NCBI RefSeq assembly: GCF_002163855.1
Contig: NZ_CP019332.1
Span: 223,213 to 287,212, forward strand
Reading direction: 5' to 3'
Length of the DNA stretch: 64,000 bases
From: Winogradskyella sp. PC-19
GTDB taxonomy: Bacteria > Bacteroidota > Bacteroidia > Flavobacteriales > Flavobacteriaceae
Part shown: positions 52,427 to 62,007 of the stretch, in pieces
Position numbering within the stretch: position 1 is the stretch's first letter
Layout: each line of letters opens with the position of its first letter
The notes under the pieces: model-generated
Database searches by the model: none
What the model was told of the DNA's origin: nothing
Seen by the model: the letters and a program-made list of their open reading frames with translations, nothing else
Position numbers and translations under genes: made by a program

Positions 52427-55400
52427 ATGCAAAAGAAAATCGCCAATTTCCTGTTTTCCACTAGACTTACAGCCGTTTTATTTATTGTTTTTGCCGTAGC
52501 CATGGCTACCGGCACCTTACTAGACCGTAATATGGATACATCTCCTACGCCATATACGCGTCAGTTAATATATAACGCATGGTGGTTTGAAGCCATCATG
52601 GTATTTTTTCTAATTAATTTTTTAGGTAATATAAAAAGATACCGTTTGTGGCGTAAAGAAAAATGGGCAACATTAATTTTACACTTATCATGGATATTAA
52701 TTATTATCGGCGCTGGTGTGACCCGATATATAGGTTACGAAGGTGCAATGCCTATTAGAGAAGGCGAAACTTCCAACCAAATGTTATCCCTTAAAACCTA
52801 TATTCAAGGTCGTATAATTGGAGATTATGTATATAAAGGCAATTTAGTTCAGTATAATATAGAAGAAGAAGTAGATTTTTCTCCGCGATTAAATAACGAT
52901 TTTGAAGAAACTTTTGATTATGGAGGTACTGAAGTCTCAGTTAAGCTAAAAGATTATATTATTGGAGCTGAAAAGGATATCATTCCTAATGATGATGGTA
53001 AATCTTATTTAAAGATAGTTGAAGCAGGAAACGGAAAACCTCACAACCATTTCTTAGAAGAAGGTCAAGTACAAAGCATTCATAACATTCTGTTTTCTTT
53101 AAATAAATTTCAAAAAGGAGCCATTAATATTACAAATACTGATGATGGTGTTTTTATAAATTCTCCTTATGATGGCGAGTATTTGACTATGGCTACAATG
53201 CAACAAGGCAAATTAGTTAAAGATAGTTTGCAACGTTTAGCGCTACGTTCTCGTTATGTTATAGAAAATATGCAAATTGTATTTCCTAAGCCTGTCGTTA
53301 AAGGTGAGTTTGGAGTGGTTAAGAAATCTAAAATCTTAAAGAATGATGAAGATGGACTAATTTTGGATGTAACCGCTAATGGTGAAACTAAAGAAGTTGG
53401 ATTAATAGGAGGAAAAGGAACTTATGGTGGATTAGAAACTTTTAAAGTCGGTGGTTTAGATATTGAGATGCTTTATGGATCAAAAATTATAGAGTTACCG
53501 TTTCAAGTAAAACTAAATGATTTCATTGCTGAAAAATATCCAGGTACAACAAACGTCCCAAAATCATTTGAAAGTAAAGTAACTGTTGTAGATAGTGAAA
53601 CAGAAGATTTTGATTATCGTATCTATATGAATCATGTTTTAGACCATAAGGGTTACCGCTTTTTTCAATCTGGTTATGACCCTGATGAAAAAGGCACCAT
53701 ACTTTCTGTAAACCATGATATGTGGGGAACTTACATTACCTACGCAGGATATTTATTACTCTATTTTGGACTTATGGCTATTATGCTCTCAAAAAATACG
53801 CGTTTTGATGAATTAAGAAAGCAACTTGAAAAATTGAAAAAGAAAAAAGCAAAAATCTTGACGATTTTAGTTCTATGTTTTGGTCTTTTTGGATTCTCTC
53901 AGGAACATTCTGCTGATAATGGTCATGACCATAGCGTACAGAATCAGCGTCCTTTAAAAGCTCAATTAGATTCAATTTTAAAAGCAAATATAACGCCTAA
54001 AGAACACGCAGATAAGTTTGCCAAAATGGTGATTCAGGATAGTCGTGGACGTATGATGCCTATGCATACATTTTCTTCGGAGGTGTTGCGTAAGCTGAGT
54101 AAGAGTGATACATACGAAGGCTTAGAAGCAACTCAGATATTATTATCTATCCAAGAAAGTTCGCAGCTTTGGTATAATATGCCGATTATTTATTTGGCAA
54201 AACGAAAAGCAGATACCATTCGTACAATAATTGGTTTAGATACTTCAAAAAAGTATGCAAGCTTATTAGATTTTATTAATCCTGATGGTACTAATAAACT
54301 AGAGCCTTATTTAGAAGACGCATTTAGTGCAACTATACCTAATGGGTCACAAAAGGAAATTAAAATGGCTTACGAGCGATTAAGTCTGCTTTCGGATTTG
54401 ATAGAAGGGCGTTCTCTTAAAATATTTCCTGTTCCTAATGACGAAAACAATACATGGATATCGTCTTATGAATACAAAGCTGGTCGTTTTAAAGACGAAA
54501 TCAAAAAAACGGATTCATTGTACGGTAATTTTGTCAAAAATGGATTCAGTTACTATTTAATGACTTTAAATAATGCGAAGCAAAAAAATGATTTCACTAA
54601 CGCTGACAAATTACTTAGAGACTTTAAAGCCACTCAAAAAAAATTCGGAATCTCAGTTATGCTATCTGACGAAAAAGTAAAAACTGAAATTGCTTACAAT
54701 AAGTACGATATTTTTAAGAAGTTGTTCAGTTGGTACATGTATGCAAGTACATTGCTTTTCATTTTTATTATCTGGCAAATTTTAAAATCCAGGAGTAAAA
54801 TTTTAGATGTTTTGACTAAGGTTTTTGTGGGTGTAGTTATTTTCCTTTTTTTAATTCACACTGGTGGATTGATTACACGTTGGTATTTATCTGGTCATGC
54901 ACCATGGAGTGATGCTTACGAATCTATGATTTATGTCGCTTGGGCTACGATGTTATTTGGTCTATTGTTTGGACGTAAAAGTAAATTGACTATTGCGGCT
55001 TCGGCATTTGTAGTTTCTATGGTATTAATGATAGCGCATTGGAGTTGGATGGATCCTGCAATTGGGAATCTACAACCTGTTTTGCAAGGTTATTGGTTAA
55101 TGATACATGTATCTGTAATTGTAGGTAGTTATGGACCATTTGCAATCGGAATGATTTTAGGACTTGTTGCTCTTTTCTTGATGATTATTACCACTAAAGA
55201 GAATAAAGAGCGAATGAAGCTTAACGTAAAAGAACTCACAATCATTAATGAATTAGCGTTGACTGTAGGTTTAGTAATGTTGACGATAGGAAACTTTCTC
55301 GGTGGTATGTGGGCTAACGAAAGTTGGGGACGCTATTGGGGTTGGGACCCAAAAGAAACTTGGGCTTTAATTAGTATAATGTTTTATGCTTTTGTCATAC

Positions 55401-55630
55401 ACATGCGATTAGTGCCAGGATTAAGAAGTAAATGGTTATATAATTTATTATCTGTTCTTACATTCGCAAGTATTATGATGACGTATTTTGGTGTTAACTT
55501 TTATTTATCAGGGCTTCATGCTTACGCTAGTGGTGATAAAATCATAAGTTTTCAGTTTATAGCTATTGCGTTAGGATGTATTGGAGTCATAGCCTTTTTT
55601 GCCTATAGAAAATACAAACGACATTACTAG
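52427..55630 (+). CDS. ccsBA: Fused cytochrome c biogenesis protein CcsB-CcsA
   Basis: 1067 residues from the ATG at 52427; a TTG 30 bases upstream overlaps the promoter box region. The N-terminal half is ResB/CcsB (TRLTAVLFIVFAVAMATGT, WATLILHLSWILIIIGAGVT). The C-terminal half is CcsA with the WWD heme-handling motif WANESWGRYWGWDPKETWAL and further His-bearing segments. System II synthases move heme out and attach it to apocytochromes; fusions occur in Bacteroidota and epsilonproteobacteria. The central region after about residue 490 has a second signal-like segment (TILVLCFGLFGFSQ) and a His-rich patch. Confidence 0.93.
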   Translation: MQKKIANFLFSTRLTAVLFIVFAVAMATGTLLDRNMDTSPTPYTRQLIYNAWWFEAIMVFFLINFLGNIKRYRLWRKEKWATLILHLSWILIIIGAGVTRYIGYEGAMPIREGETSNQMLSLKTYIQGRIIGDYVYKGNLVQYNIEEEVDFSPRLNNDFEETFDYGGTEVSVKLKDYIIGAEKDIIPNDDGKSYLKIVEAGNGKPHNHFLEEGQVQSIHNILFSLNKFQKGAINITNTDDGVFINSPYDGEYLTMATMQQGKLVKDSLQRLALRSRYVIENMQIVFPKPVVKGEFGVVKKSKILKNDEDGLILDVTANGETKEVGLIGGKGTYGGLETFKVGGLDIEMLYGSKIIELPFQVKLNDFIAEKYPGTTNVPKSFESKVTVVDSETEDFDYRIYMNHVLDHKGYRFFQSGYDPDEKGTILSVNHDMWGTYITYAGYLLLYFGLMAIMLSKNTRFDELRKQLEKLKKKKAKILTILVLCFGLFGFSQEHSADNGHDHSVQNQRPLKAQLDSILKANITPKEHADKFAKMVIQDSRGRMMPMHTFSSEVLRKLSKSDTYEGLEATQILLSIQESSQLWYNMPIIYLAKRKADTIRTIIGLDTSKKYASLLDFINPDGTNKLEPYLEDAFSATIPNGSQKEIKMAYERLSLLSDLIEGRSLKIFPVPNDENNTWISSYEYKAGRFKDEIKKTDSLYGNFVKNGFSYYLMTLNNAKQKNDFTNADKLLRDFKATQKKFGISVMLSDEKVKTEIAYNKYDIFKKLFSWYMYASTLLFIFIIWQILKSRSKILDVLTKVFVGVVIFLFLIHTGGLITRWYLSGHAPWSDAYESMIYVAWATMLFGLLFGRKSKLTIAASAFVVSMVLMIAHWSWMDPAIGNLQPVLQGYWLMIHVSVIVGSYGPFAIGMILGLVALFLMIITTKENKERMKLNVKELTIINELALTVGLVMLTIGNFLGGMWANESWGRYWGWDPKETWALISIMFYAFVIHMRLVPGLRSKWLYNLLSVLTFASIMMTYFGVNFYLSGLHAYASGDKIISFQFIAIALGCIGVIAFFAYRKYKRHY

Positions 55631-55708
55631 TTCTCGAAATTTCCTACATTGAATATAAAATAAGTCTTAGTTTTTTGTAACTTGTGGCTTTAAATCCAAT
55701 CAATTTAA

Positions 55709-55897
55709 ATGAATATCTTCAAAAAATTAGGCGCAGGCAATACCTTTATTTTAGGTTTATGTGCGGTTATAATTATTGTAGCAGAATATCTTTTTTTAAC
55801 CGGTGATAAATTACATGGTATTTTTGTAGGTCTTTGGGCTCCAACTTTATTAGGTGTTATGATTTACCTAAAAATCATTAACAATGGAGGCAGATGA
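55709..55897 (+). CDS. Small membrane protein, 62 residues
   Basis: Two hydrophobic segments (about residues 12-30 and 36-56) with a short loop. It begins 78 bases after ccsBA. Not recognised as a named family. Confidence 0.6.
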   Translation: MNIFKKLGAGNTFILGLCAVIIIVAEYLFLTGDKLHGIFVGLWAPTLLGVMIYLKIINNGGR

Positions 55898-55994
55898 TTT
55901 AGTTTTTTGGTTCTCTATTATAGTATCGACTCTCGTAGTGATATGGGCCGTTTTTATAATAAGAGCTTATAATAATATTGGTAATAAAGATTAG
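55884..55994 (+). CDS. Possible small membrane protein, 36 residues
   Basis: An ATG inside the end of the preceding gene starts a 36-residue frame (MEADDLVFWFSIIVSTLVVI, then RAYNNIGNKD) with one clear membrane segment. The 14-base overlap and the hydrophobic pattern make it plausible, but there is no family match and no clear ribosome site. Confidence 0.4.
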   Translation: MEADDLVFWFSIIVSTLVVIWAVFIIRAYNNIGNKD

Positions 55995-56026
55995 TTAAAA
56001 CTTAGTCTTTGGCCTAATTCAACTCT

Positions 56027-56034
56027 TATTTTTG
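56027..56034 (+). promoter_or_regulatory. Minus-7 box before the three-gene membrane operon
   Basis: TATTTTTG, an exact TAnnTTTG match, 16 bases before the ATG at 56050. TTTG at 56008-56011 may be the minus-33 box, though the spacing is short. Confidence 0.5.
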
Positions 56035-56049
56035 TATAAAATAATATTT

Positions 56050-56433
56050 ATGCAACTCACATTACGTCTAGCAGCAATTTATAACATCCTTTGGGGTACT
56101 TGGGTCGTTTTATTTCCTAATCACTTTTTTGACCTTGTAGGTATGGAACCTTTGAATCATCCAATGGTTTGGCAAGGCATGGGAATGGTAATTGGCGTTT
56201 ATGGTCTTGGATATTGGTGGGCATCTTATAACCCAATGAAACATTGGCCAGTAGTAGCTGTAGGGTTTTTAGGAAAGATTTTTGGTCCTCTTGGTTTTAT
56301 TTTTAATTATATAAAAGGAGACGTTCCTTTTGAATTTATCTACACTTTATTTACCAATGACTTTATTTGGTGGATACCTTTCTTCTTAATCTTGAAAAAA
56401 GTACATGCGGATTATAAATGGCAATTAAAGTGA
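56050..56433 (+). CDS. Four-TM membrane protein
   Basis: 127 residues from the ATG at 56050, preferred over a TTG at 56032 that lies in the promoter box. TLRLAAIYNILWGTWVVLFP and VWQGMGMVIGVYGLGYWWAS are typical of small four-helix membrane proteins of Bacteroidota with no known function. It overlaps the DoxX-like gene by 16 bases. Confidence 0.72.
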   Translation: MQLTLRLAAIYNILWGTWVVLFPNHFFDLVGMEPLNHPMVWQGMGMVIGVYGLGYWWASYNPMKHWPVVAVGFLGKIFGPLGFIFNYIKGDVPFEFIYTLFTNDFIWWIPFFLILKKVHADYKWQLK

Positions 56434-56807
56434 TTAAACTTCTAAGAATTTTACTAATTATCTTTTATGCTTTCGCTGGAAGCTATCATTTTATTAATCC
56501 CGAATTTTATTATCCATTAATCCCAGATTATTTACCATACCCAGGATTGATAAATTACACAAGTGGTATTTTCGAAATCATATTAGCTATTGGAGTTGCT
56601 ATTCCCAAAACAAGATTATTAGCAGTAAAAGGAATTATACTAATGCTTATTGCGTTTATACCATCGCATATTTATTTTATTACTGAAGGCGGTTGTATGT
56701 CTGATTCTCTTTGTGTCCCAATTTGGGTAGCTTGGGTACGACTTATTATAATTCATCCTTTATTAATATATTGGGCTTGGTTTGTTAGAAAAACTGAATT
56801 GGGATGA
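56418..56807 (+). CDS. DoxX-family membrane protein
   Basis: 129 residues, four membrane segments. ILLIIFYAFAGSYHFINPEFY and YTSGIFEIILAIGVAIPKTR match the DoxX family. Roles in this family range from quinol oxidation partners to redox stress; none can be assigned here. It overlaps the next gene by 4 bases. Confidence 0.82.
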   Translation: MAIKVIKLLRILLIIFYAFAGSYHFINPEFYYPLIPDYLPYPGLINYTSGIFEIILAIGVAIPKTRLLAVKGIILMLIAFIPSHIYFITEGGCMSDSLCVPIWVAWVRLIIIHPLLIYWAWFVRKTELG

Positions 56808-57220
56808 CTATAGAAATTATAAGATTACTTATCGATGCGGGTTTTGTAGTTCTTATTTGGGCGGTGCAATTAGTTATTTATCCAAGCTTTAAGTTTTATT
56901 CAAAAGCTAATCTGTTTCAGTGGCATAGATTATATACAAAAAGAGTAACAGTAATTGTTTTGCCGTTAATGGGAAGTCAACTTTTGCTTGGTTTTATCTA
57001 TTTATTTCAAGTTCAAAACACATATACATTTTTTAGTTTCGTTATCATTTTAGCATTATGGGTAATAACTTTTACGGTGTTTGTTCCATTACATCAAAGT
57101 ATTGATATAGGAAAACCTGTGGAGAATGTTTGCCTCAAACTTGAAAAAAAGAATTGGATAAGAACACTACTGTGGAGTTTACTTTTTATTATTTCAATTT
57201 TTAATTATCTGTCCATATAA
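56804..57220 (+). CDS. Membrane protein, 138 residues
   Basis: Four membrane segments with WAVQLVIYPSFKFYSKANLF and WHRLYTKRVTVIVLPLMGSQ. The start overlaps the DoxX-like stop (ATGA), so it is the third gene of one operon. No named family is recognised with confidence. Confidence 0.72.
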   Translation: MTIEIIRLLIDAGFVVLIWAVQLVIYPSFKFYSKANLFQWHRLYTKRVTVIVLPLMGSQLLLGFIYLFQVQNTYTFFSFVIILALWVITFTVFVPLHQSIDIGKPVENVCLKLEKKNWIRTLLWSLLFIISIFNYLSI

Positions 57221-57282
57221 AAAATAATGTGCATATTTGTATCATTATGATTGCATAAGTCAAACATTCCAGAAAAATTATC

Positions 57283-57320
57283 GCTTCTTCATGCGGTGTA
57301 TGCTTCTTCATGCGGTGTAT
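57283..57320. repeat. Perfect 19-bp tandem duplication
   Basis: GCTTCTTCATGCGGTGTAT occurs twice without gap in the leader of the MATE gene. It is followed by the inverted repeat TATCAAG (57323-57329) / CTTGATA (57339-57345). The duplication may alter spacing of a regulatory element. Confidence 0.9.
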
Positions 57321-57371
57321 TATATCAAGTAAACTTTGCTTGATACTTCTCATATTAAACTTATTTCAACT

Positions 57372-58778
57372 ATGCAATCAAATAAAATATCAATAAAACA
57401 ATTTTTTAAATATTTCAAAATCGCAGTTTCTGGTAAGGAACAAGATTTTACTTCAGGTAGTATTCGTCGAGCAGTTTTCATGTTAGCTATTCCAATGATT
57501 CTGGAAATGCTTATGGAATCCATTTTTGCCATTGTAGACATTTTTTATGTATCCAAAGTCAGTGTAAATGCTGTAGCTACTATTGGGCTAACAGAATCTG
57601 TGATTACTTTGGTTTATGCGGTAGCGATAGGTCTTAGTATGGCTGCAACTGCTATTGTCGCCAGGCGAATAGGTGAAAAAAATACCGAAGGTGCTTCACA
57701 AGCTGCTGTTCAAGTTATCTTTCTAGGTGTTATAGTCGCTGCTTTTATAAGTGTAATAGGTATTATATACCCTAAAGAAATTTTAGGCTTAATGGGTGGA
57801 GAATTTGACCTTGTCGAAGAAGGCTACGGTTACACACAGATACTTATTGGTGGTAACATAACTATTATGTTACTGTTTTTAATTAATGCAATTTTTAGAG
57901 GTGCAGGTGATGCTTCTGTTGCTATGTGGGCATTGATTGTTTCGAATGTATTAAACATTATTTTAGATCCTATTTTTATTTTTGGATTAGGACCAATCCC
58001 TGCTTATGGAGTTCAAGGTGCAGCAATAGCTACAACAATTGGTAGAGGTGCAGCTGTTATATTTCAGCTATTTATATTGTTTTACGGATGGAGTCGAATT
58101 AAAGTGGGCTTTAAAGATTTAGTGATAAGAGTATCTGTAATGGTTAATCTCATCAAAGTTTCTCTTGGTGGTATAGGGCAGTTTTTAATTGGTACATCTT
58201 CATGGGTTTTTTTAATGCGTATTATGAGTGAATTTGGTAGTGAAGTCTTGGCAGGTTATACTATAGCTATTAGGATAATGATGTTTACATTAATGCCAGC
58301 TTGGGGTTTAAGTAATGCAGCAGCTACATTAGTCGGACAGAATTTAGGAGCTAAAAAGCCAAATCGTGCTGAAAAATCTGTCTGGAAAACTGGTAAGTAT
58401 AGTGCTATTTTTATGGGAATAGTTTCTGTAATTTATTTACTCTCTGCACCAGAGATTGTTAGTGTATTTTCTAAAGAAGTCGAAGTTGTTAAAAATGGTG
58501 CTTTGTGCCTTAGAATAATTGCAGCAGGTTACATTTTTTATGGCTACGGCATGGTTGTAATAAATGCCTTTAATGGAGCCGGAGATACAAAAACGCCAAC
58601 TTGGATTAACTTTATATGCTTTTGGTTGTTTCAATTGCCTTTTGCATATTTAATGGCTATTACATTTGACTTTGGACCAATAGGTGTGTTTTTGGCAATT
58701 ACTCTAGCTGAAGTTCTTATAGTAGTTGTTGGTATCCTTTGGTTCAAAAAAGGATATTGGAAATCAGTAAATGTATAG
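57372..58778 (+). CDS. MATE-family efflux transporter
   Basis: 468 residues from the ATG at 57372 (MQSNKISIKQFFKYF); an upstream TTG at 57336 lies in an inverted repeat. About 12 membrane segments in two repeats (IRRAVFMLAIPMILEMLMES and INAIFRGAGDASVAMWALI). MATE proteins export drugs or metabolites by Na+ or H+ antiport. The substrate is unknown. Confidence 0.9.
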   Translation: MQSNKISIKQFFKYFKIAVSGKEQDFTSGSIRRAVFMLAIPMILEMLMESIFAIVDIFYVSKVSVNAVATIGLTESVITLVYAVAIGLSMAATAIVARRIGEKNTEGASQAAVQVIFLGVIVAAFISVIGIIYPKEILGLMGGEFDLVEEGYGYTQILIGGNITIMLLFLINAIFRGAGDASVAMWALIVSNVLNIILDPIFIFGLGPIPAYGVQGAAIATTIGRGAAVIFQLFILFYGWSRIKVGFKDLVIRVSVMVNLIKVSLGGIGQFLIGTSSWVFLMRIMSEFGSEVLAGYTIAIRIMMFTLMPAWGLSNAAATLVGQNLGAKKPNRAEKSVWKTGKYSAIFMGIVSVIYLLSAPEIVSVFSKEVEVVKNGALCLRIIAAGYIFYGYGMVVINAFNGAGDTKTPTWINFICFWLFQLPFAYLMAITFDFGPIGVFLAITLAEVLIVVVGILWFKKGYWKSVNV

Positions 58779-58809
58779 CACACTTTTCACTATTTTTATA
58801 TCATAAAAA

Positions 58810-59964
58810 ATGATTATGTCAAAAAAAGAATTAGGAGTAAATACAATTTGCACACATGTAGGTGAAGTCAAAGATGAACAGTTTAAAGGCGCTGTGTCGC
58901 CCATGTATTTGAGTTCTTCGTATGAATTTTTAGATGTAGATGTCAAACGCTACCCACGTTATTTTAACACACCAAACCAAGAGTTTTTATCAAAAAAAAT
59001 AGCGGCTTTAGAAGGTACAGAAGCTGCATTGATTTTTAGTTCAGGTATGGCCGCAATTAGTCATATGTTTTTAGCTTTTTTACAAAAAGGGGACCATTTA
59101 GTCGTACAGAATACACTTTACGGCGGAACTGTAAACTTTATAAAAGAAGAATTTCATAAATATGGTATTGAGTATACATTCACAGATGGTTATAAAGCAC
59201 AAGACTTTGAAAAAGCGGTACAACCCAATACAAAATTGATTCATATTGAAACACCTTCAAACCCTTTGCTAACCATAACAGATATTAGAGATATAGCTCA
59301 ATTAGCAAAATCTAAGGGTATTCTAACTTCTATCGATAATACATTTGCTTCGCCAATTAATCAAAAGCCAACGGAATTTGGCGTAGATATGGTTATGCAT
59401 TCCGCAACAAAATATTTTGGTGGACATAGTGATATTTCGGCAGGAGCAGTTGCAAGTTCTCATAAACATATTGAACGTATTTGGAATGTATCTAAAAATT
59501 TAGGAGGAAACTTGAGTGATATGACTGTTTGGATGTTAGAGCGCAGCATGAAAACCTTGGGATTACGTGTTAGAGCACAAACTAAAAATGCGTTAAAGCT
59601 AGCCAAATGGCTTAATAAGCATCCTAAAATTTCCAAAGTATATTACCCTGGTTTAAAATCGCATCCAGAATATAAATTAGCTAAATCACAAATGACAGGT
59701 TTTGGTGCGATGTTATCATTTGAGTTATGCAAAAGTTTTGATTCAGAGAATTTTCAAAAGAAATTAAAGCTTATAAAATCATCGATGAGCTTGGCAGGAG
59801 TAGAAAGCACAGTGATATCACCACATTTGACATCACACGCTTTATTAACCCAAGAAGAGCGTGATGCTGTCGGCATTAGTGACCAATTGATTCGTTTTTC
59901 TGTTGGTATTGAAGATGTAAAAGATTTAAAGGCAGATATTAATCAAGCTATAGGCTCGCTATAG
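58810..59964 (+). CDS. Trans-sulfuration-family PLP enzyme
   Basis: 384 residues. The PLP lysine is in MHSATKYFGGHSDISAGAV; other family motifs are FSSGMAAISHMFLAFL, IETPSNPLLTITDI and SIDNTFASP. It resembles cystathionine gamma-synthase, cystathionine lyase and methionine gamma-lyase; the exact reaction cannot be told apart by eye. A second ATG at 58816 (MSKKELG) is an alternative start. Confidence 0.9.
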   Translation: MIMSKKELGVNTICTHVGEVKDEQFKGAVSPMYLSSSYEFLDVDVKRYPRYFNTPNQEFLSKKIAALEGTEAALIFSSGMAAISHMFLAFLQKGDHLVVQNTLYGGTVNFIKEEFHKYGIEYTFTDGYKAQDFEKAVQPNTKLIHIETPSNPLLTITDIRDIAQLAKSKGILTSIDNTFASPINQKPTEFGVDMVMHSATKYFGGHSDISAGAVASSHKHIERIWNVSKNLGGNLSDMTVWMLERSMKTLGLRVRAQTKNALKLAKWLNKHPKISKVYYPGLKSHPEYKLAKSQMTGFGAMLSFELCKSFDSENFQKKLKLIKSSMSLAGVESTVISPHLTSHALLTQEERDAVGISDQLIRFSVGIEDVKDLKADINQAIGSL

Positions 59965-60000
59965 TAATTATAAGTTCATATAGTAATGTTTTATAAAAAA

Positions 60001-60022
60001 AAGAGCCCATTTCTGGGCTCTT
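60001..60022 (-). terminator. Terminator between convergent genes
   Basis: AAGAGCCC-ATTTCT-GGGCTCTT. On the minus strand it is followed by a T tract, so it mainly ends pckA and probably also helps to end the PLP-enzyme gene. Confidence 0.85.
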
Positions 60023-60042
60023 CCTTATCAAATCATGGAATA

Positions 60043-61668
60043 TTAAACGTGGTCATTTAAGTGATGATGTTCATCAATCAGTGGACCGCCTTCAATAATT
60101 TGTTCAGAAGCTTCACTAGCAAATTTTTCAAAATTTAAGTGAAACGAGTGTGCTAATTGTATGGCTTTACTTATGTAAGCGCCTTTTTGTAGCCATGTGT
60201 TCATAGGATCTAACATTTCTGTTGGAACATTAGGACAATATTTTGGCATGTTTAATCCGAATATTGGGTGTTGTTCAAAGTCTACATTGTCTAATTCGCC
60301 TTCTAATATTGCAGTAATCATTGCTCTTGTATACTTAAGCTTAATACGTGAACCAACACCGTAAGGTCCGCCGCTCCATCCAGTATTCACTAACCAGACA
60401 TTAACACCAGCTTCTTGCATTTTCTTACTTAACATCTCAGCATATTTAGTAGGGTGTAATGGCATAAAAGGTTCGCCAAAACAAGCTGAGAATGATGGAA
60501 CAGGTTCTGTAATTCCTGCTTCAGTACCTGCAACTTTTGCTGTGTAACCCGAGATAAAATGGTACGCAGCTTGACCAGGAGTTAGCTTTGATACTGGTGG
60601 TAATACACCAAAAGCATCACAAGTCAAGAAGAAGATATTTTTTGGGTTATCCGCGTAAGAGGACTCTTGTATATTATCAATATGGTAAATAGGGTAGCTT
60701 ACACGCGTGTTTTGCGTAATACTACTGTCCATAAAGTCAATTTCGTTATTATCTTTAAAAATGACATTTTCTAAAATAGCTCCAGGCTTAATTGCTCTAT
60801 AAATTTCTGGTTCCTTATCTTCAGTAAGGTCAATAACTTTTGCATAGCAACCACCTTCAAAATTAAAGATTCTATTCTCAGCTGTCCAGCCATGTTCATC
60901 ATCACCAATTAATTTACGATTTGGATCCGCAGAAAGTGTAGTTTTACCTGTACCAGATAGTCCAAAGAAAATAGCTGTATCTCCAGTTTCTCCTACATTA
61001 GCAGAACAGTGCATTGGTAAGACATTTTTGTCAACAGGTAAAATCATGTTTAAAGCAGAGAAAATACCTTTTTTCATTTCGCCTGTGTAAGCTGAACCGC
61101 CTACTAAAGCTATTTTTTTAGTAAAGTTTAATATAGAGAAATTGCCTTGGCGAATACCATACTTTTTGGGCTCTTTACATTCATATCCAGGAGCACAAAG
61201 CACCAACCATTCTTCTTCAAAATTTTCTAATTCAGAATCATCAGGTCTTAAAAACATATTATAAATAAACATGTTTGACCATGGATATTCAGTAATTGTT
61301 CTAACATTCATTTTGTATTTAGGGTCAGCACAAACATATCCATCTCTTGCATAAATTTCTTTTCCGCTAAGATATTTTTCGATTTCAGATTGTAAATAAT
61401 CAAAATTTTCCGCTGAAACGGGTTTGTTAGTTTTTCCCCACCAAACACGGTCTTTTGTGTAATCATCTTTAACTAAAAATCTGTCTTGTGGTGAACGACC
61501 AGTAAACTTACCAGTATTAATTGCTAACGTACCATTTGCTGTTTCTTTACCCATTCTTTTTTTGATAGTTATGGCTTGTAGTTCTTCTGGAGAAAGATTC
61601 CAATGTGCATTGGTGTCCGTTATACCATATTTTGTTAGGTCTCTAGTTTTGTTTAATAATGTTTCCAT
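60043..61668 (-). CDS. pckA: ATP-dependent phosphoenolpyruvate carboxykinase
   Basis: 541 residues. GRSPQDRFLV, the kinase P-loop GLSGTGKTTLSADPNR and IGDDEHGW are diagnostic. It converts oxaloacetate and ATP to phosphoenolpyruvate and CO2 in gluconeogenesis (or the reverse under fermentative growth). Length is normal. Single gene with its own terminator. Confidence 0.96.
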   Translation of the reverse strand: METLLNKTRDLTKYGITDTNAHWNLSPEELQAITIKKRMGKETANGTLAINTGKFTGRSPQDRFLVKDDYTKDRVWWGKTNKPVSAENFDYLQSEIEKYLSGKEIYARDGYVCADPKYKMNVRTITEYPWSNMFIYNMFLRPDDSELENFEEEWLVLCAPGYECKEPKKYGIRQGNFSILNFTKKIALVGGSAYTGEMKKGIFSALNMILPVDKNVLPMHCSANVGETGDTAIFFGLSGTGKTTLSADPNRKLIGDDEHGWTAENRIFNFEGGCYAKVIDLTEDKEPEIYRAIKPGAILENVIFKDNNEIDFMDSSITQNTRVSYPIYHIDNIQESSYADNPKNIFFLTCDAFGVLPPVSKLTPGQAAYHFISGYTAKVAGTEAGITEPVPSFSACFGEPFMPLHPTKYAEMLSKKMQEAGVNVWLVNTGWSGGPYGVGSRIKLKYTRAMITAILEGELDNVDFEQHPIFGLNMPKYCPNVPTEMLDPMNTWLQKGAYISKAIQLAHSFHLNFEKFASEASEQIIEGGPLIDEHHHLNDHV

Positions 61669-62007
61669 GATTTAAGATTTTATTTGACATATATTTTTAC
61701 ATATCAATTTAATGATGTCAGTTCTAGATTTTTCTTTTTAGAACACCACTAAATTACAGTCAATCACTGCATTTTACTATGATAAATGTCATACTTGGCA
61801 TAAATGAATATTTTTCAATTTATCTCATAAAATGAAGTATAAATATGATTTTTTATAATCCTAAATCGTTTGAGAAATAAAAAGAAATCTGTTATCTCTG
61901 TTCTTTTTGATATTTTTGATAATTATACGAAATGAGATAAGTGGTTATTTTGAAACTTTTATCTTTAATATAGAAGTAAACAACATCTTATAACTAAATA
62001 AATTTTA
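61669..62007. promoter_or_regulatory. Divergent intergenic region of pckA and bshB1
   Basis: A 339-base AT-rich stretch without an ORF. It must hold the promoters of both divergent genes. I see an inverted repeat GTTCTA (61721-61726) / TAGAAC (61739-61744) about 55 bases before pckA, but no clean TAnnTTTG box for either gene. Confidence 0.45.
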
